From G963691835 sp963691835 (GTDB taxonomy: Bacteria; Pseudomonadota; Alphaproteobacteria; Thalassobaculales; Thalassobaculaceae): a stretch of 64,000 nt of DNA. Shown one piece after another: positions 17,244 to 26,800 of the stretch. Location: the NCBI GenBank assembly GCA_963691835.1, contig OY829383.1:2294001-2358000 (forward strand). Direction: 5' to 3'. Every line of letters starts with the position of its first letter. Within the stretch, counting starts at the first letter, position 1. Under the pieces are notes generated by a model, which was not told the origin of the DNA, did not search any database, and was given only the letters and a program-made list of their open reading frames with translations. Position numbers and translations under genes: made by a program.

Positions 17244-18512
17244 TCACCCAGCAAACCCCCGAATCACCCCCACCACATAATCCACCGCCTCGTCCGTCAG
17301 TGACTGGTGGTTGCCGAAGGAGAAGCCCCGGTCCATGACCGCGCTCGCGTGGGCGAGGGTGCCGACGGTGCGGTGGTCGTAGAGTTTCATGGCTGGTTGG
17401 CGGGCGATGTTGCCGCAGATGATGGGGCGGGTTTCGATGCCGTGCTGGTTGAGGTGTGCTGTGATCTCCGCCACGCCGAAGCCCGCGTTCTCCGCGATGG
17501 TGACGGGGAAGCCGAACCAGGTGTGGGTGCCGCCGGGGGTTTGGGTCTGGGGTTTCAGCACGGGCGCGAGGTCGGCCAGGGCTTCCCGGTAGCGGGCGGC
17601 GACGGCGCGGCGGCGGTCGACGAAGCCGTCGAGCTTGGCGAGCTGCACCATGCCCATGGCCGCCTGGGGCTCGGTCGCGCGGAGGTTATAGCCCGCGCCG
17701 ACGAACAGGAACCTCGGGTCGATGCCCGGATGGGGGTCGGACCAGACGGTCTTGTTCTCCACATCCCGCAGCCAGCCATGGGCGCGGGTGATCCGCATGA
17801 CCTCGGCGAAGGCGCTGTCGTTCGTAACGCAGAGCCCACCCTCCAGCGTGGTGATGTGGTGGGAGAAGTAGAGGCTGAACGTCCCCACCCGCCCGAAACT
17901 GCCGAGCGGCTTGCCCTCATAGGTCGCCCCCATGCTCTCGCACGTGTCCTCGATCAGGGTCAGGTTGTGGCGGCGGCAGATGTCGGTGATCGCCCCCATG
18001 TCGCAGGGATTGCCGTAGACCGGCACGATCATCACGCCCCGCGTCTTGGGGCCGATCGCCCGCTCGATCTCGGCGGGGTCGATGTTGAGGGTGTCCGGAT
18101 CGATGTCGACAACGACCGGGACGAGGCCGCACTGAACCAGCGGCCAGACGGTCGTCGACCAGGAGAGGGCCGGCACGATCACCTCGTCCCCGGGCTTCAG
18201 CCGGTCCTCCGCCAGGGGGTGGCAGAGGGCTGCGATGGCCAAAAGGTTGGCGGAGGAGCCGGAGTTGACCATCAGGCAGTCCGACGTCTCCACATAGTCG
18301 GCATAGGCCCGCTCGAAACCCTTCACTTCCGGTCCAGCGGTGACGCGGGTGGTCAGCATGCAGCCGAGGAACGCCTGGATCTCGTCGGGGCCGAAGGTGG
18401 GCTCATGCAGGCGGACGACAGGGTTGGCCGGGTCGAAGGGCTTCGCGTCCGCCGTCATGAACCGGCTGCTCAGGTCGTGGATCGCGGCAAGGGTCTCGTC
18501 GAGGGCGGCCAT
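17244..18512 (-). CDS. ColD-like DegT/DnrJ-family sugar 3-dehydratase (PLP, His in place of Lys)
   Basis: A 422-residue aspartate-aminotransferase-fold enzyme. At the site where sugar aminotransferases carry the PLP-binding lysine, it reads FSHHITTLEGG, with His218-His219 and no lysine. That change, together with AHGWLRD, WFGFPV, GIETRPIICGN and FGNHQ, matches GDP-4-keto-6-deoxymannose 3-dehydratase ColD, which removes the C3 hydroxyl to give a 4-keto-3,6-dideoxy sugar. ColD also needs an amino donor such as glutamate. Neighbouring Gmd-like and HddC genes fit this role. Its substrate may be the heptose rather than the hexose analogue (inference). It is the last gene of the minus-strand glycan operon. 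Confidence 0.87.
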   Translation of the reverse strand: MAALDETLAAIHDLSSRFMTADAKPFDPANPVVRLHEPTFGPDEIQAFLGCMLTTRVTAGPEVKGFERAYADYVETSDCLMVNSGSSANLLAIAALCHPLAEDRLKPGDEVIVPALSWSTTVWPLVQCGLVPVVVDIDPDTLNIDPAEIERAIGPKTRGVMIVPVYGNPCDMGAITDICRRHNLTLIEDTCESMGATYEGKPLGSFGRVGTFSLYFSHHITTLEGGLCVTNDSAFAEVMRITRAHGWLRDVENKTVWSDPHPGIDPRFLFVGAGYNLRATEPQAAMGMVQLAKLDGFVDRRRAVAARYREALADLAPVLKPQTQTPGGTHTWFGFPVTIAENAGFGVAEITAHLNQHGIETRPIICGNIARQPAMKLYDHRTVGTLAHASAVMDRGFSFGNHQSLTDEAVDYVVGVIRGFAG

Positions 18513-18579
18513 GGTCGGGTCTTTCGCTTGAGAAGAGGGTGTGTCGGGCGGGTATGGTGAGCCTCTGGCAGCGGCGGTA

Positions 18580-19548
18580 TCAGCCGCGCGCCTTTAGCTT
18601 GGCCCGGTGGTAGTCGAGGAGGTCGGCCAGGGTCTGCTCGGCGCTGATCGTCGGCGCCCAGCCGGTGGCGGCCTGGAACTTGGAGATGTCGGGGATCTGA
18701 AGCGTGACGTCCGAGGGTCGCAGCCGGGCCGGGTCGACCGCATGCTCAATCGGGACCGTGGCGCGGGCCTTCAGGATCTCCAGCACCCGGCCGATGGTCA
18801 TCGTCTCCACCCCACCGATGTTGTAGACCTCGCCGGGCGAGCCCTTCTCCATCATCAGCCAGTAGGCGCGGACCGTGTCCCGCACGTCGGCGATGGTGCG
18901 CACGCTGTCGAGGTTGCCGACCTTCACCGGATTGGGGGCGAGGCCGAGCTCGATCTGGGCGATCTGCTTGGCGAACGTGCTCTCCGCGAAGACGTCGCCC
19001 CGGCGCGGGCCGGTGTGGGTGAACATCCGGGTCCGCATGATCTTCATGCCGTAGCTCAGCGTGTACTGGGAGGCGACCATGTCCTCCCCCACTTTGGAGA
19101 CGGCATAGGGGCTCGCCGGGCGGAGGGGGGAGGTCTCCCGGATCGGGATCTCGTCCTCGGTCACGTCGCCGTACACCTCCGAGGAGGAGCAGACGTGGAT
19201 CATCGGATCGATCCCCGCCAGCCGGATCGCGTCCAGCATGTTGGTGGTGCCGATGACGTTGGTGGTCAGCGTGTCGGCGGGGGCGACAAACGATTGGTCC
19301 ACATAGGACTGGGCGGCGAGGTGGAAGATCCAGTCCGGCTTCACCTCCATCATGATCTTGGTCAGCGAGTGCAGATCCCGGAGATCGCCCAGGTGCAGCG
19401 TGATCTTGTCGAGGATGCCGGTGATGTTGTCCCGGGGGCTCCGCCAGCGGATCAGCGCGTGGATCTCGACCCCGGGTTGGTTGGCAAGGACGTACTCGGC
19501 CAGGTGGCTGCCGACCATTCCCGTGATGCCGGTGATCAAGATACGCAT
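18580..19548 (-). CDS. GDP-mannose 4,6-dehydratase-family protein
   Basis: An extended SDR of 322 residues. The NAD(P) motif TGITGMVGS has glycines 7, 10 and 13. The active site is SSSEVYG (Ser121-123, Glu124) with YAVSK (Tyr148, Lys152), the dehydratase arrangement. HLAAQSYVDQSF is typical of Gmd and its heptose-specific relatives, which convert the GDP-sugar to the 4-keto-6-deoxy form. Next to HddC the likely substrate is GDP-D-glycero-D-manno-heptose, although GDP-mannose cannot be excluded. The ATG at 19548 opens the Rossmann strand directly and is preferred to longer forms. It lies 67 bases upstream of the ColD-like gene. Confidence 0.87.
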   Translation of the reverse strand: MRILITGITGMVGSHLAEYVLANQPGVEIHALIRWRSPRDNITGILDKITLHLGDLRDLHSLTKIMMEVKPDWIFHLAAQSYVDQSFVAPADTLTTNVIGTTNMLDAIRLAGIDPMIHVCSSSEVYGDVTEDEIPIRETSPLRPASPYAVSKVGEDMVASQYTLSYGMKIMRTRMFTHTGPRRGDVFAESTFAKQIAQIELGLAPNPVKVGNLDSVRTIADVRDTVRAYWLMMEKGSPGEVYNIGGVETMTIGRVLEILKARATVPIEHAVDPARLRPSDVTLQIPDISKFQAATGWAPTISAEQTLADLLDYHRAKLKARG

Positions 19549-19695
19549 GGATGCGGGGTCCTTCTTGCGGAGGGTGTTGCTGGGGTCCGCTTGGTGGCCT
19601 TGGCGATCGGAGAAAGCCTCCAAACCACATGGCGCCCGGCGTCTACTTAGCCCCCGGCCCCGGCCCTGTCGAGCGCTTGGGCCCACACAGCGCGG

Positions 19696-20439
19696 CTAGG
19701 ACATGCGGGCCCGCATCTCGGCCACGATGGTTTGGGCGCGGTGGTAGTCTTCCGGCGTGCCGATATCGATCATGGACCGGCAACCCTCCCAAGCGGCGAG
19801 ACGACCTTCCGCCGCGAGCTGGGGCAGGACATCCTTCTCCAATGCCGCGGGCGTGTTGGGCTGGAGCGCCGCCAGAACGGAGGTGCGGAACAAGTAGACC
19901 CCGGCATTAACGGCCCCGGGGCCCGCGCCCGGCCGCTTCTCTTCAAACCGGCTGACCCGACCGTCCCCAGCGAGAACCAGTTGCCCATACCGTCCCGCAT
20001 CGGTGACCTGCGTGGCGACAAGGGCCGCGTCTTCCGTGCGCTCTCCGAACCAGGCGGTGAAGGCCGATAGGTCAGCCTCTGCCAGCGAATCCCCATTCAG
20101 CACCAGGATCGGGTCGGACAGCACATGACCGGCCTCGGCCCGGCTGTGAGCCGCCAGTGCGAGAGCACCGGCTGTGCCGAGAGGGTCGGACTCCCGGCTT
20201 TCGTAGAGGGGGATGCCTGTGCCGAGTGCCCCAAGGTCGATCCGCTCCGCCAGGTGCCCGGTGCACAGGGTGGCCGAGCGAAACCCATTTAGGCACAGGA
20301 TCTCGATCAGGTTCGAGATGAACGGTTTGCCATCCACCTCCGCCAAAGGTTTGGGCCGGTCGGCAACCACCGGCCGGAGCCGGGTGCCGAGGCCGCCGGC
20401 CAGGATCAACGCGTCGATATGGCCAACTTCAAGCGGCAT
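19696..20439 (-). CDS. hddC: D-glycero-alpha-D-manno-heptose 1-phosphate guanylyltransferase-like nucleotidyltransferase
   Basis: A 247-residue sugar nucleotidyltransferase. The signature AGGLGTRLRPVV with RPKPLAEVDGKPF binds the nucleotide and sugar phosphate; VLNGDS carries the metal-binding Asp. FEEKRPGAGPGAVNAGVYLF is typical of HddC/RmlA-like enzymes. HddC joins GMP from GTP to heptose 1-phosphate. The assignment to heptose rests on the HddA-like kinase encoded at 35-36 kb and on the absence of a ManC-type C-terminal domain. It begins 9 bases after the TPR gene stop, in the same operon. A mannose-1-phosphate or hexose uridylyl role is the main alternative. Confidence 0.8.
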   Translation of the reverse strand: MPLEVGHIDALILAGGLGTRLRPVVADRPKPLAEVDGKPFISNLIEILCLNGFRSATLCTGHLAERIDLGALGTGIPLYESRESDPLGTAGALALAAHSRAEAGHVLSDPILVLNGDSLAEADLSAFTAWFGERTEDAALVATQVTDAGRYGQLVLAGDGRVSRFEEKRPGAGPGAVNAGVYLFRTSVLAALQPNTPAALEKDVLPQLAAEGRLAAWEGCRSMIDIGTPEDYHRAQTIVAEMRARMS

Positions 20440-20448
20440 GCCCGACTC

Positions 20449-22314
20449 TCATTTAGCGGTCCTTCCGAAGAGCGCCTGGCGCAAGGCTTGATGCGCGGCA
20501 TCCACCGTCGGCCTCCAGTCCCCTGCGTACTTCCGGGTGATCATGTCACCGTCCCGCCATGTGGCTTCCTTGGTAAAGAGCGAAACCCTGGGGTAGAGGT
20601 TGGCGCGCTGTTGCCACACCCAGTAGATCACCGGCACATCGTTCAGCAGCACATAGGTCGGCACGCCAAGTGCGGCGGCAATATGAGCATAGCCGCACGG
20701 GATGGTCACGAGCGCGTCCAGGGCGGCAATTTGGGCTACGGCGTGGTCGAGATCGCCGAAATGATCGATATCGGGGACCTCAAGCGCGCCATAGTCCGGA
20801 TGGGCGCCCAGCGCCTCTGCCTCCCAAGGTTCAAGCCCGTATTGCATCGAGGTGACACGAATGTCCGGATCGGTGATGAGTGCGCTGAAGAAGGGCAGAG
20901 CGACGCATTTCCGCCAGAACCGGAGGCCCTCCGTCAGGTAGGATTCCAGCGGCATGGCCGTCTTGTCGACGGCGGGCCCTGCCGCTTCGGGATCGTTCTG
21001 GGAGAGAGCGGAGCTTCTCCAACACAGCCCGACGATAGGCCTTGCGTCCGCGGCTCGTCGGTTTCTCCGCCGTACGGCGTCGACCATTTCTGGGTCGGGG
21101 GTCAGGAAAGCGCTGGCTTCTCCCACATCACCCGTCTCCTTATCCGAAAGGACGAGAGGCAATTCCCGAAAATGGAGATCGCCGGCCCCTAGAGCCAGGG
21201 ACTTCACCTCGTTGTCGTACGGCCGAACGTCGAACTCAGGAAAGCTGCGGGCAAACAGGGCGCGGGACCGGCGGCCGACCCAGAGCCTCGGATGGGAAAA
21301 CCGGTCGCGGAAGCGCGCGAGCCAGGACGCGAAGGCGAGGTCAACGCTGATGTTATAGCCGTCAAACGGGTCGGCGGTGTGGAGATCAGTCGCTGACGCC
21401 GGTGTCGGCGGAGCGGTCGATGCCAATCGTCCGTAAACCGTACCGTCGAACACAGCCGCAATGTCCGCGTCTGTTCCGGACCGGACGGCCCATGTGAGGT
21501 GTTCGATGGGCATCCTGTCGGCGAGGCGCGGATCGCGGGTGGCGATGTCTATGGCCCGTTTCTCCTCGTTGGGCAGTCCGCGGTATCGGTGGATGTGCGC
21601 TTCAGCGAGCGCGATGCGTGCGTGAGAGTCCGGTAGAGATGGGCCGTGCCGCGCTATGGCGCGCTCCACCGTCGCGAATGCGCCGATTGATGTCCCGTGG
21701 GTCAAGAGCAGGTCGAATGTGCCCGCGTCCATCTGTTCAAGGTCTGCCAGGATTTTTACAGCCTCCCTGGTCCGGCCTGCATCCAATAGCGCCTTTGCGA
21801 GGGGGCGGCGGGTATCGTCCGAGGGGGAAAGTGCGTTGGCGCGCGCCAACGCATAGGAAGCGTCCCGCGCCTGCCCCGCTTTCCCCAGGACAAGACCTGC
21901 AGCAAGCCAATCACCCCAATCCGACGTCGCCAGAGTAAGCAGTTTCCGCGCCGCTCTCTGTGAGACATCCGAAGTTCGCCCGGGATGTGACAAGAACAAG
22001 CGATAGGCCAGGGAAGAAGACGGATCCCAAGCAATCAAGCGCCGGGCGGCGTTGCTCGCCCTCTCGGCTTGCCCCGCGGTGAGATAGGCGGACGACACCG
22101 CGTTGGCGACCTTGGGATCTCCCGGCCGAATGCGCCCAATGTTGCGAAGTGCCGCCAGCGCCCCATCCCGATCGCCACCGGTCCAGAGCTGATGAGCGGC
22201 GGCCAGGACAGCGACTGGGTCGAATGGGCCAGTGTCCGCTGCCTCGAGAAGCGCCGACATCGATGCGCCCGGCATAAGGAAAACGTTTGAAAGGGATGTT
22301 GCCGCACGCGCCAT
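20449..22314 (-). CDS. TPR-containing protein with a GT9/GT41-like C-terminal half
   Basis: A 621-residue two-part protein. Residues about 20-260 form alanine-rich helical repeats of TPR type (for example DGALAALRNIGRIRPGDPKV). The C-terminal half (from about 330) resembles the GT-B-fold tails of bacterial TPR glycosyltransferase-like proteins: VGLCWRSS, then AQIAALDALVTIPCGYAHIAAALG as two linked blocks, then PTYVLLNDVPVIYW. It probably glycosylates a protein or assembles surface glycan, but an intact catalytic site was not established. It begins 6 bases after the preceding gene stop and is translationally coupled to hddC. Confidence 0.8.
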   Translation of the reverse strand: MARAATSLSNVFLMPGASMSALLEAADTGPFDPVAVLAAAHQLWTGGDRDGALAALRNIGRIRPGDPKVANAVSSAYLTAGQAERASNAARRLIAWDPSSSLAYRLFLSHPGRTSDVSQRAARKLLTLATSDWGDWLAAGLVLGKAGQARDASYALARANALSPSDDTRRPLAKALLDAGRTREAVKILADLEQMDAGTFDLLLTHGTSIGAFATVERAIARHGPSLPDSHARIALAEAHIHRYRGLPNEEKRAIDIATRDPRLADRMPIEHLTWAVRSGTDADIAAVFDGTVYGRLASTAPPTPASATDLHTADPFDGYNISVDLAFASWLARFRDRFSHPRLWVGRRSRALFARSFPEFDVRPYDNEVKSLALGAGDLHFRELPLVLSDKETGDVGEASAFLTPDPEMVDAVRRRNRRAADARPIVGLCWRSSALSQNDPEAAGPAVDKTAMPLESYLTEGLRFWRKCVALPFFSALITDPDIRVTSMQYGLEPWEAEALGAHPDYGALEVPDIDHFGDLDHAVAQIAALDALVTIPCGYAHIAAALGVPTYVLLNDVPVIYWVWQQRANLYPRVSLFTKEATWRDGDMITRKYAGDWRPTVDAAHQALRQALFGRTAK

Positions 22315-22320
22315 TGGCGG

Positions 22321-23679
22321 TCAGGCGCTGCGTTGGTGCTGGTGCGGGGCATCCATCGCCGGACGGATCTCAAAAACATCATCCGCCAGCCCCTCGACCT
22401 TCGACGATACAGTGAGCCCGCCCTGATCAACCGCATGGCCGAAACGCACCGTCAATGTATCCACATCGAGCGTGAACTTCCGGCGTTCATGGTCGCTCAA
22501 CTCCCGAAGAACGATCCGGTCTTCCGGGGAACGCCAGACACTATGGTGAGCCGGAACCTCCAGTGCGGCCAATTCCTCAGCGATGCGCGTGGCCGCAGAG
22601 GATTTGGCCGGCGCATAGAACTGATGATCGAGGGCGGCACCGCACATATCCTTCATATGTCTGACTGCACCATCCGGATTCTCAATCGCCGAGTCGATCG
22701 CATCGAACAGGTCCGTCAGTGAACGGTGGACCGGTGTCACCATGTTCCCGATGTGCACGGTCTCACAGGCGTTGGTGAAAGGGGAGTATGCGCCGACCGG
22801 ATGCTCCAACAGATGGGCTTCCGCCCCGGTGGTGCACGTCTGATGGATCAGGAACTCAGACGCCAAGATCCAAGGAATGGTCGAGCCTTCCCGCAGCACT
22901 TCGATACGCTCGCGTCCGCCAAAGGCGTCAGTCCAAACGTCTCCATTCTCGGAGGGGTGCGGGCGTAGCACGATCCGGTGATGCGGGAAGCGTGCCGGCA
23001 ACGCGTCGATCATCTCCCGGAACGCATGAATGTTGTGGTTCTCGAAGTCGAAGCGCTGACGGAAATACACTTGATCCTGAGGGTCGTTCCAATCGCCCCG
23101 GCCGATCCGACGGCACATGGCGAGATAGTCCGCTGGTGTCCCCAAGCTCGTATTCACGAATCCGAAGCTCATGTTGACCAAGAGGAACCGTCCGTACTGT
23201 TCCTTCAGGCGGTTTACTTCAGGCTGGAAGCGGCCCCGGTAAAGCGGCCGCAGCATATCGGTTCGCGGATTGCCGGTTTTGGCGAGCCGGTCCGCAAACG
23301 CCGGAAAACCGTCGGACACCGCATCGAACTGACCGGCGCCTTGAACGAACAGCCGGTCCACCAGCGGGATGACGTTTGAGTCCAAGCCCTTCAACATGTG
23401 CTGCGCATCGGCGAGGCCGGCCGCCTCCTCATCGATGACAACAAGCCTGTGACCAACCGAATGGATCAGTTTCATGGCATGGGACTGCACCTTGTCCATG
23501 CCTTTGAACAAAACGATTCCAGGACTGAGGATGTCGAGATTGTCGAAGAGCTGCCACTGGTGGCCGATGATCGTTCGGTATCCCGCAGCGACAGCCTCCG
23601 CGGCGATCATGAGGCGGGCATCAAGCTCACGATCACTGTCCTCGATCGCGAGATAGAGCGTCCGGTGCGCCTGCCCCAT
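22321..23679 (-). CDS. Surface carbohydrate biosynthesis protein (TIGR04396-like)
   Basis: A 452-residue cytoplasmic protein resembling the surface carbohydrate biosynthesis family. YLAIEDSDRELDARLMIA is at the start, then VIDEEAAGL, VQGAGQFDAV, a central VNMSFGFVNTS and RIVLRPHPSEN. HQTCTTGAEAHLLEHPV looks like the sugar-nucleotide face of a GT-B fold. The enzymatic reaction of the family is not defined. It is the first gene of the minus-strand glycan operon, and the last third is less conserved-looking. The upstream 100 bases hold the operon promoter and the nrdJ terminator. Confidence 0.8.
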   Translation of the reverse strand: MGQAHRTLYLAIEDSDRELDARLMIAAEAVAAGYRTIIGHQWQLFDNLDILSPGIVLFKGMDKVQSHAMKLIHSVGHRLVVIDEEAAGLADAQHMLKGLDSNVIPLVDRLFVQGAGQFDAVSDGFPAFADRLAKTGNPRTDMLRPLYRGRFQPEVNRLKEQYGRFLLVNMSFGFVNTSLGTPADYLAMCRRIGRGDWNDPQDQVYFRQRFDFENHNIHAFREMIDALPARFPHHRIVLRPHPSENGDVWTDAFGGRERIEVLREGSTIPWILASEFLIHQTCTTGAEAHLLEHPVGAYSPFTNACETVHIGNMVTPVHRSLTDLFDAIDSAIENPDGAVRHMKDMCGAALDHQFYAPAKSSAATRIAEELAALEVPAHHSVWRSPEDRIVLRELSDHERRKFTLDVDTLTVRFGHAVDQGGLTVSSKVEGLADDVFEIRPAMDAPHQHQRSA

Positions 23680-23702
23680 GGATTCCTGTCCTACCGGTAC
23701 CG

Positions 23703-23726
23703 TTCGATCAGCATGTCAGTATCGAA
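23703..23726. promoter_or_regulatory. Inverted repeat upstream of the glycan operon
   Basis: TTCGAT and ATCGAA arms are separated by 12 bases, 24 bases before the start of the surface carbohydrate gene. It could be an operator. No matching regulator gene is nearby, so the function is a guess. Confidence 0.25.
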
Positions 23727-23781
23727 ACGTTCCTTGCTGAACGCAATCTGCCTGTAAACCCAAACCGTCCCAGAAAATGAA

Positions 23782-23803
23782 CGGCCCCGCCGAAGCGGGG
23801 CCG
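23782..23803 (-). terminator. Rho-independent terminator of nrdJ
   Basis: CGGCCCCGC and GCGGGGCCG form a perfect 9-base-pair G+C stem around a CGAA loop, 28 bases after the nrdJ stop. In the minus direction it is followed by GTTCATTTTC, a T-rich tail. It separates nrdJ from the glycan operon. Confidence 0.85.
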
Positions 23804-23830
23804 CTGCATCCATTTCAGATTCGGGCTCGA

Positions 23831-26800
23831 TCAGGAGCAGCCGCTCGTCGACCCGCAGGTGTCGCACTTGAGGCAGGTGCCATTCCGGACGAGTGTGAAG
23901 TTGCCGCACTCCTGGCAGGACTCGCCTTCATAGCCTTTGATCCGGGCCTCGCGGATACGGGCGAGCTTCTGGTCGACCGCATCCATGACGGCATCTCCGA
24001 CGGCGATCGGTGTGGCCGCGGGTTCGGCAACGGTGGTTTGCACCCCGCCACCATTCGTGTGCGCCCCGTTCGAACGGCTTCCGTTCGCACGGGAAACCCC
24101 GGCGGAGGAGGCGGCGCCAACCGTTTCCGGTACCGGAGCCGCTTCTGCGGTGGTACCGGCGCCCGCCATCGCGGAGGCGATCGCGGCTGAGGCGTCGTCG
24201 GTGCCCGTTGCCTGACCGCCGTTCAGAACAACGAGGTTCGTCCGGACGTAGCCCCGGCTGGCGGCCTTCACCGCTTGCTCGACCTTTGCAGCCAACTCGT
24301 GCTCCGCGTTGCCGTTACCAACCGCGTCCGGCAGCACGTCTTCCCGGTTCACATGGGCTAGGTCGTGGCGGTCGAGGTAGGAGACGGCCAGTTCCCGGAA
24401 GATGTAGTCGATCACAGAGGTCGCCATCTTGATCGCATCGTTTCCGGTCACGGCACCTGACGGCTCGAACCGCTGGAAGACGAACGACTTCACGAACTCC
24501 TCCAGCGGAACCCCGTACTGGAGGCCGATCGACACCGCGATAGCGAAGTTGTTCATCAAGGAGCGGAAGGCCGCTCCTTCCTTGTGCATGTCGACGAAGA
24601 TCTCGCCGAGCTTGCCATCGTCGTACTCGCCCGTCCGCAGATACACCTTGTGGCCGCCGACGATGGCCTTCTGGGTGTAGCCCCGCCGCCGTTGAGGCAT
24701 ACGGGCCCGGCCAGCGGGCGCTTCCACGACTTTCTCGATGACCCGCTCGATGATCCGCTCGGCCACGACCGGCGCTTTGACCGGTGCGGGTGCATCGAGG
24801 ACATCGTCCAGCTCCTCGTCGTCGCCCAGGACGGCGGAGGCCAGCGGCTGGCTCAACTTCGAGCCGTCGCGATAGAGCGCGTTGGCCTTGATACCCTTTT
24901 TCCAGGACAGCATGTAGGCGTCCGCGCAATCCTCGACCGTTGCCGAGTTCGGCATGTTGATCGTCTTCGAGATGGCGCCGGAGATGAAGGGCTGGGCCGC
25001 CGCCATCATCAGAATGTGGCTCTCGGTGGACAGGAACCGCTTGCCGATGCGACCGCAGATATTGGCGCAGTCGAAGACCGATAGGTGCTTGTCCTGAATG
25101 TGTGGCGCACCTTCGACGGTCATCGCACCACAGACATAGGTGTTTGCCGCCTCGATCTCGGACTTGGTGAAGCCGAGCCGCTCCAAGAGGTCGAAGCTCG
25201 GATCCATCAGCTCCGCATCCGTGAGACCCAGGGTCTCCTTGCAGAACGCCTCGCCAAGGGTCCACTTGTTGAAAGCGAAACGGATGTCAAAGGCGCTGGT
25301 CAGGGCGTCCTCGACGGCTGTGATCTCCGCGGCCCCGAAACCCTGGGCCTCAAGACCCGCGTGATCGACGGTCGGGGAGCCGACCAGCGTGCCGTGACCA
25401 ACCGCGTAGCGGATGATCTCGTCGATCTGCGCCTGATCATACCCAAGGGTCTGAAGCGCCTGCGGCACGATCTGGTTGATGATCTTGAAGTAGCCGCCGC
25501 CGGCCAGCTTCTTGAACTTCACGATCGCGAAATCAGGCTCGATACCCGTGGTGTCGCAATCCATGACAAGGCCGATTGTGCCCGTGGGCGCGATCACGGT
25601 GGATTGCGCGTTCCGGTAACCGTGCTGTTCGCCGAGGCTAAGCGCCAGGTCCCAAGCCCGAGGTGCGGCTTCCGCCAAACCTGCGTCCGGACACTGCTTC
25701 GCCTCGAACGGCACCGGGAGCACGGTCAGCTCTTCATAGCCAGCCGTCTCGCCATGTGCGGCGCGGCGATGGTTCCGCATCACCCGCAACATGTGGTCGG
25801 CATTGGCCTCATAGCCGGGGAACGCGCCAAGCTCGCCCGCCATCTCCGCCGAGGTCGCGTAGGCCACGCCGGTCATGGTCGCGGTCAGCGCGGCACAGAG
25901 CGCGCGGCCTTCGTCGCTGTCGTAGGACAGGCCGCTTGCCATCAGCAGGCCGCCGATGTTCGCGTAGCCGAGCCCGAGAGTACGGAACTCGTAGGAGAGC
26001 TGTGCGATCTCCTTGGACGGGAACTGCGCCATCAGGACCGAGATCTCGAGCGTGATGGTCCAAAGACGGGTCGCGTGCTCATAGGCTGCGACGTCAAAGG
26101 TGCCGTCCTCATTGCGGAACCGCATCAGGTTCATGGACGCGAGGTTGCACGCCGTGTCGTCCAGGAACATGTACTCGGAACACGGGTTCGACGCATCGAT
26201 GCGGCCGCTTGCCGGGCAGGTGTGCCACTCGTTGATGGTGGTGTCGTACTGGAGGCCTGGATCCGCGCAGGCCCAGGCGGCATTGGCGATCTTGTCCCAC
26301 AGGTCCCGTGCCTCAACGGTCTTGGCGACCCCTTCCTTGGTCCGCCAGGTGAGGTTCCAGGACGCCCCTTTCTCGACGGCGTCGAGGAAGTCGTTCGTCA
26401 CGCGCACCGAGTTGTTCGAGTTCTGGCCGGAGACCGTCAGATACGCGTCCGAATCCCAGTCTGTGTCATAAGTCTTGAAGGTGATGCTGCGATATCCCTG
26501 GCGGGAGAACTGGATGACCCGCTGGACGTAATTCTCCGGGATCATCACCTTCCGTGCCGCGAGGATCGCTTTCTTGAGCGCGCGGTTCTTCTTGGGCTCG
26601 TGAAGCTCGTCCTCGGAGAGGGCCGCATTGTCCCCGCTTGTGTCGGCGCATGCGGCCATGATGGCATTGAGATGCTCGTTGGCGAGCTTGGAGCCGGAGA
26701 CGAGGGCGGCCACTTTCTGCTCTTCGACGACCTTCCAGTCGATGTAGGCCTCGATATCCGGATGGTCGATGTCGACGGTCACCATCTTTGCCGCGCGGCG

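Noticed and set aside
17244..18512. Calling the DegT-family gene an aminotransferase
   Set aside because: The PLP lysine is replaced by histidine and flanking motifs match ColD dehydratases.
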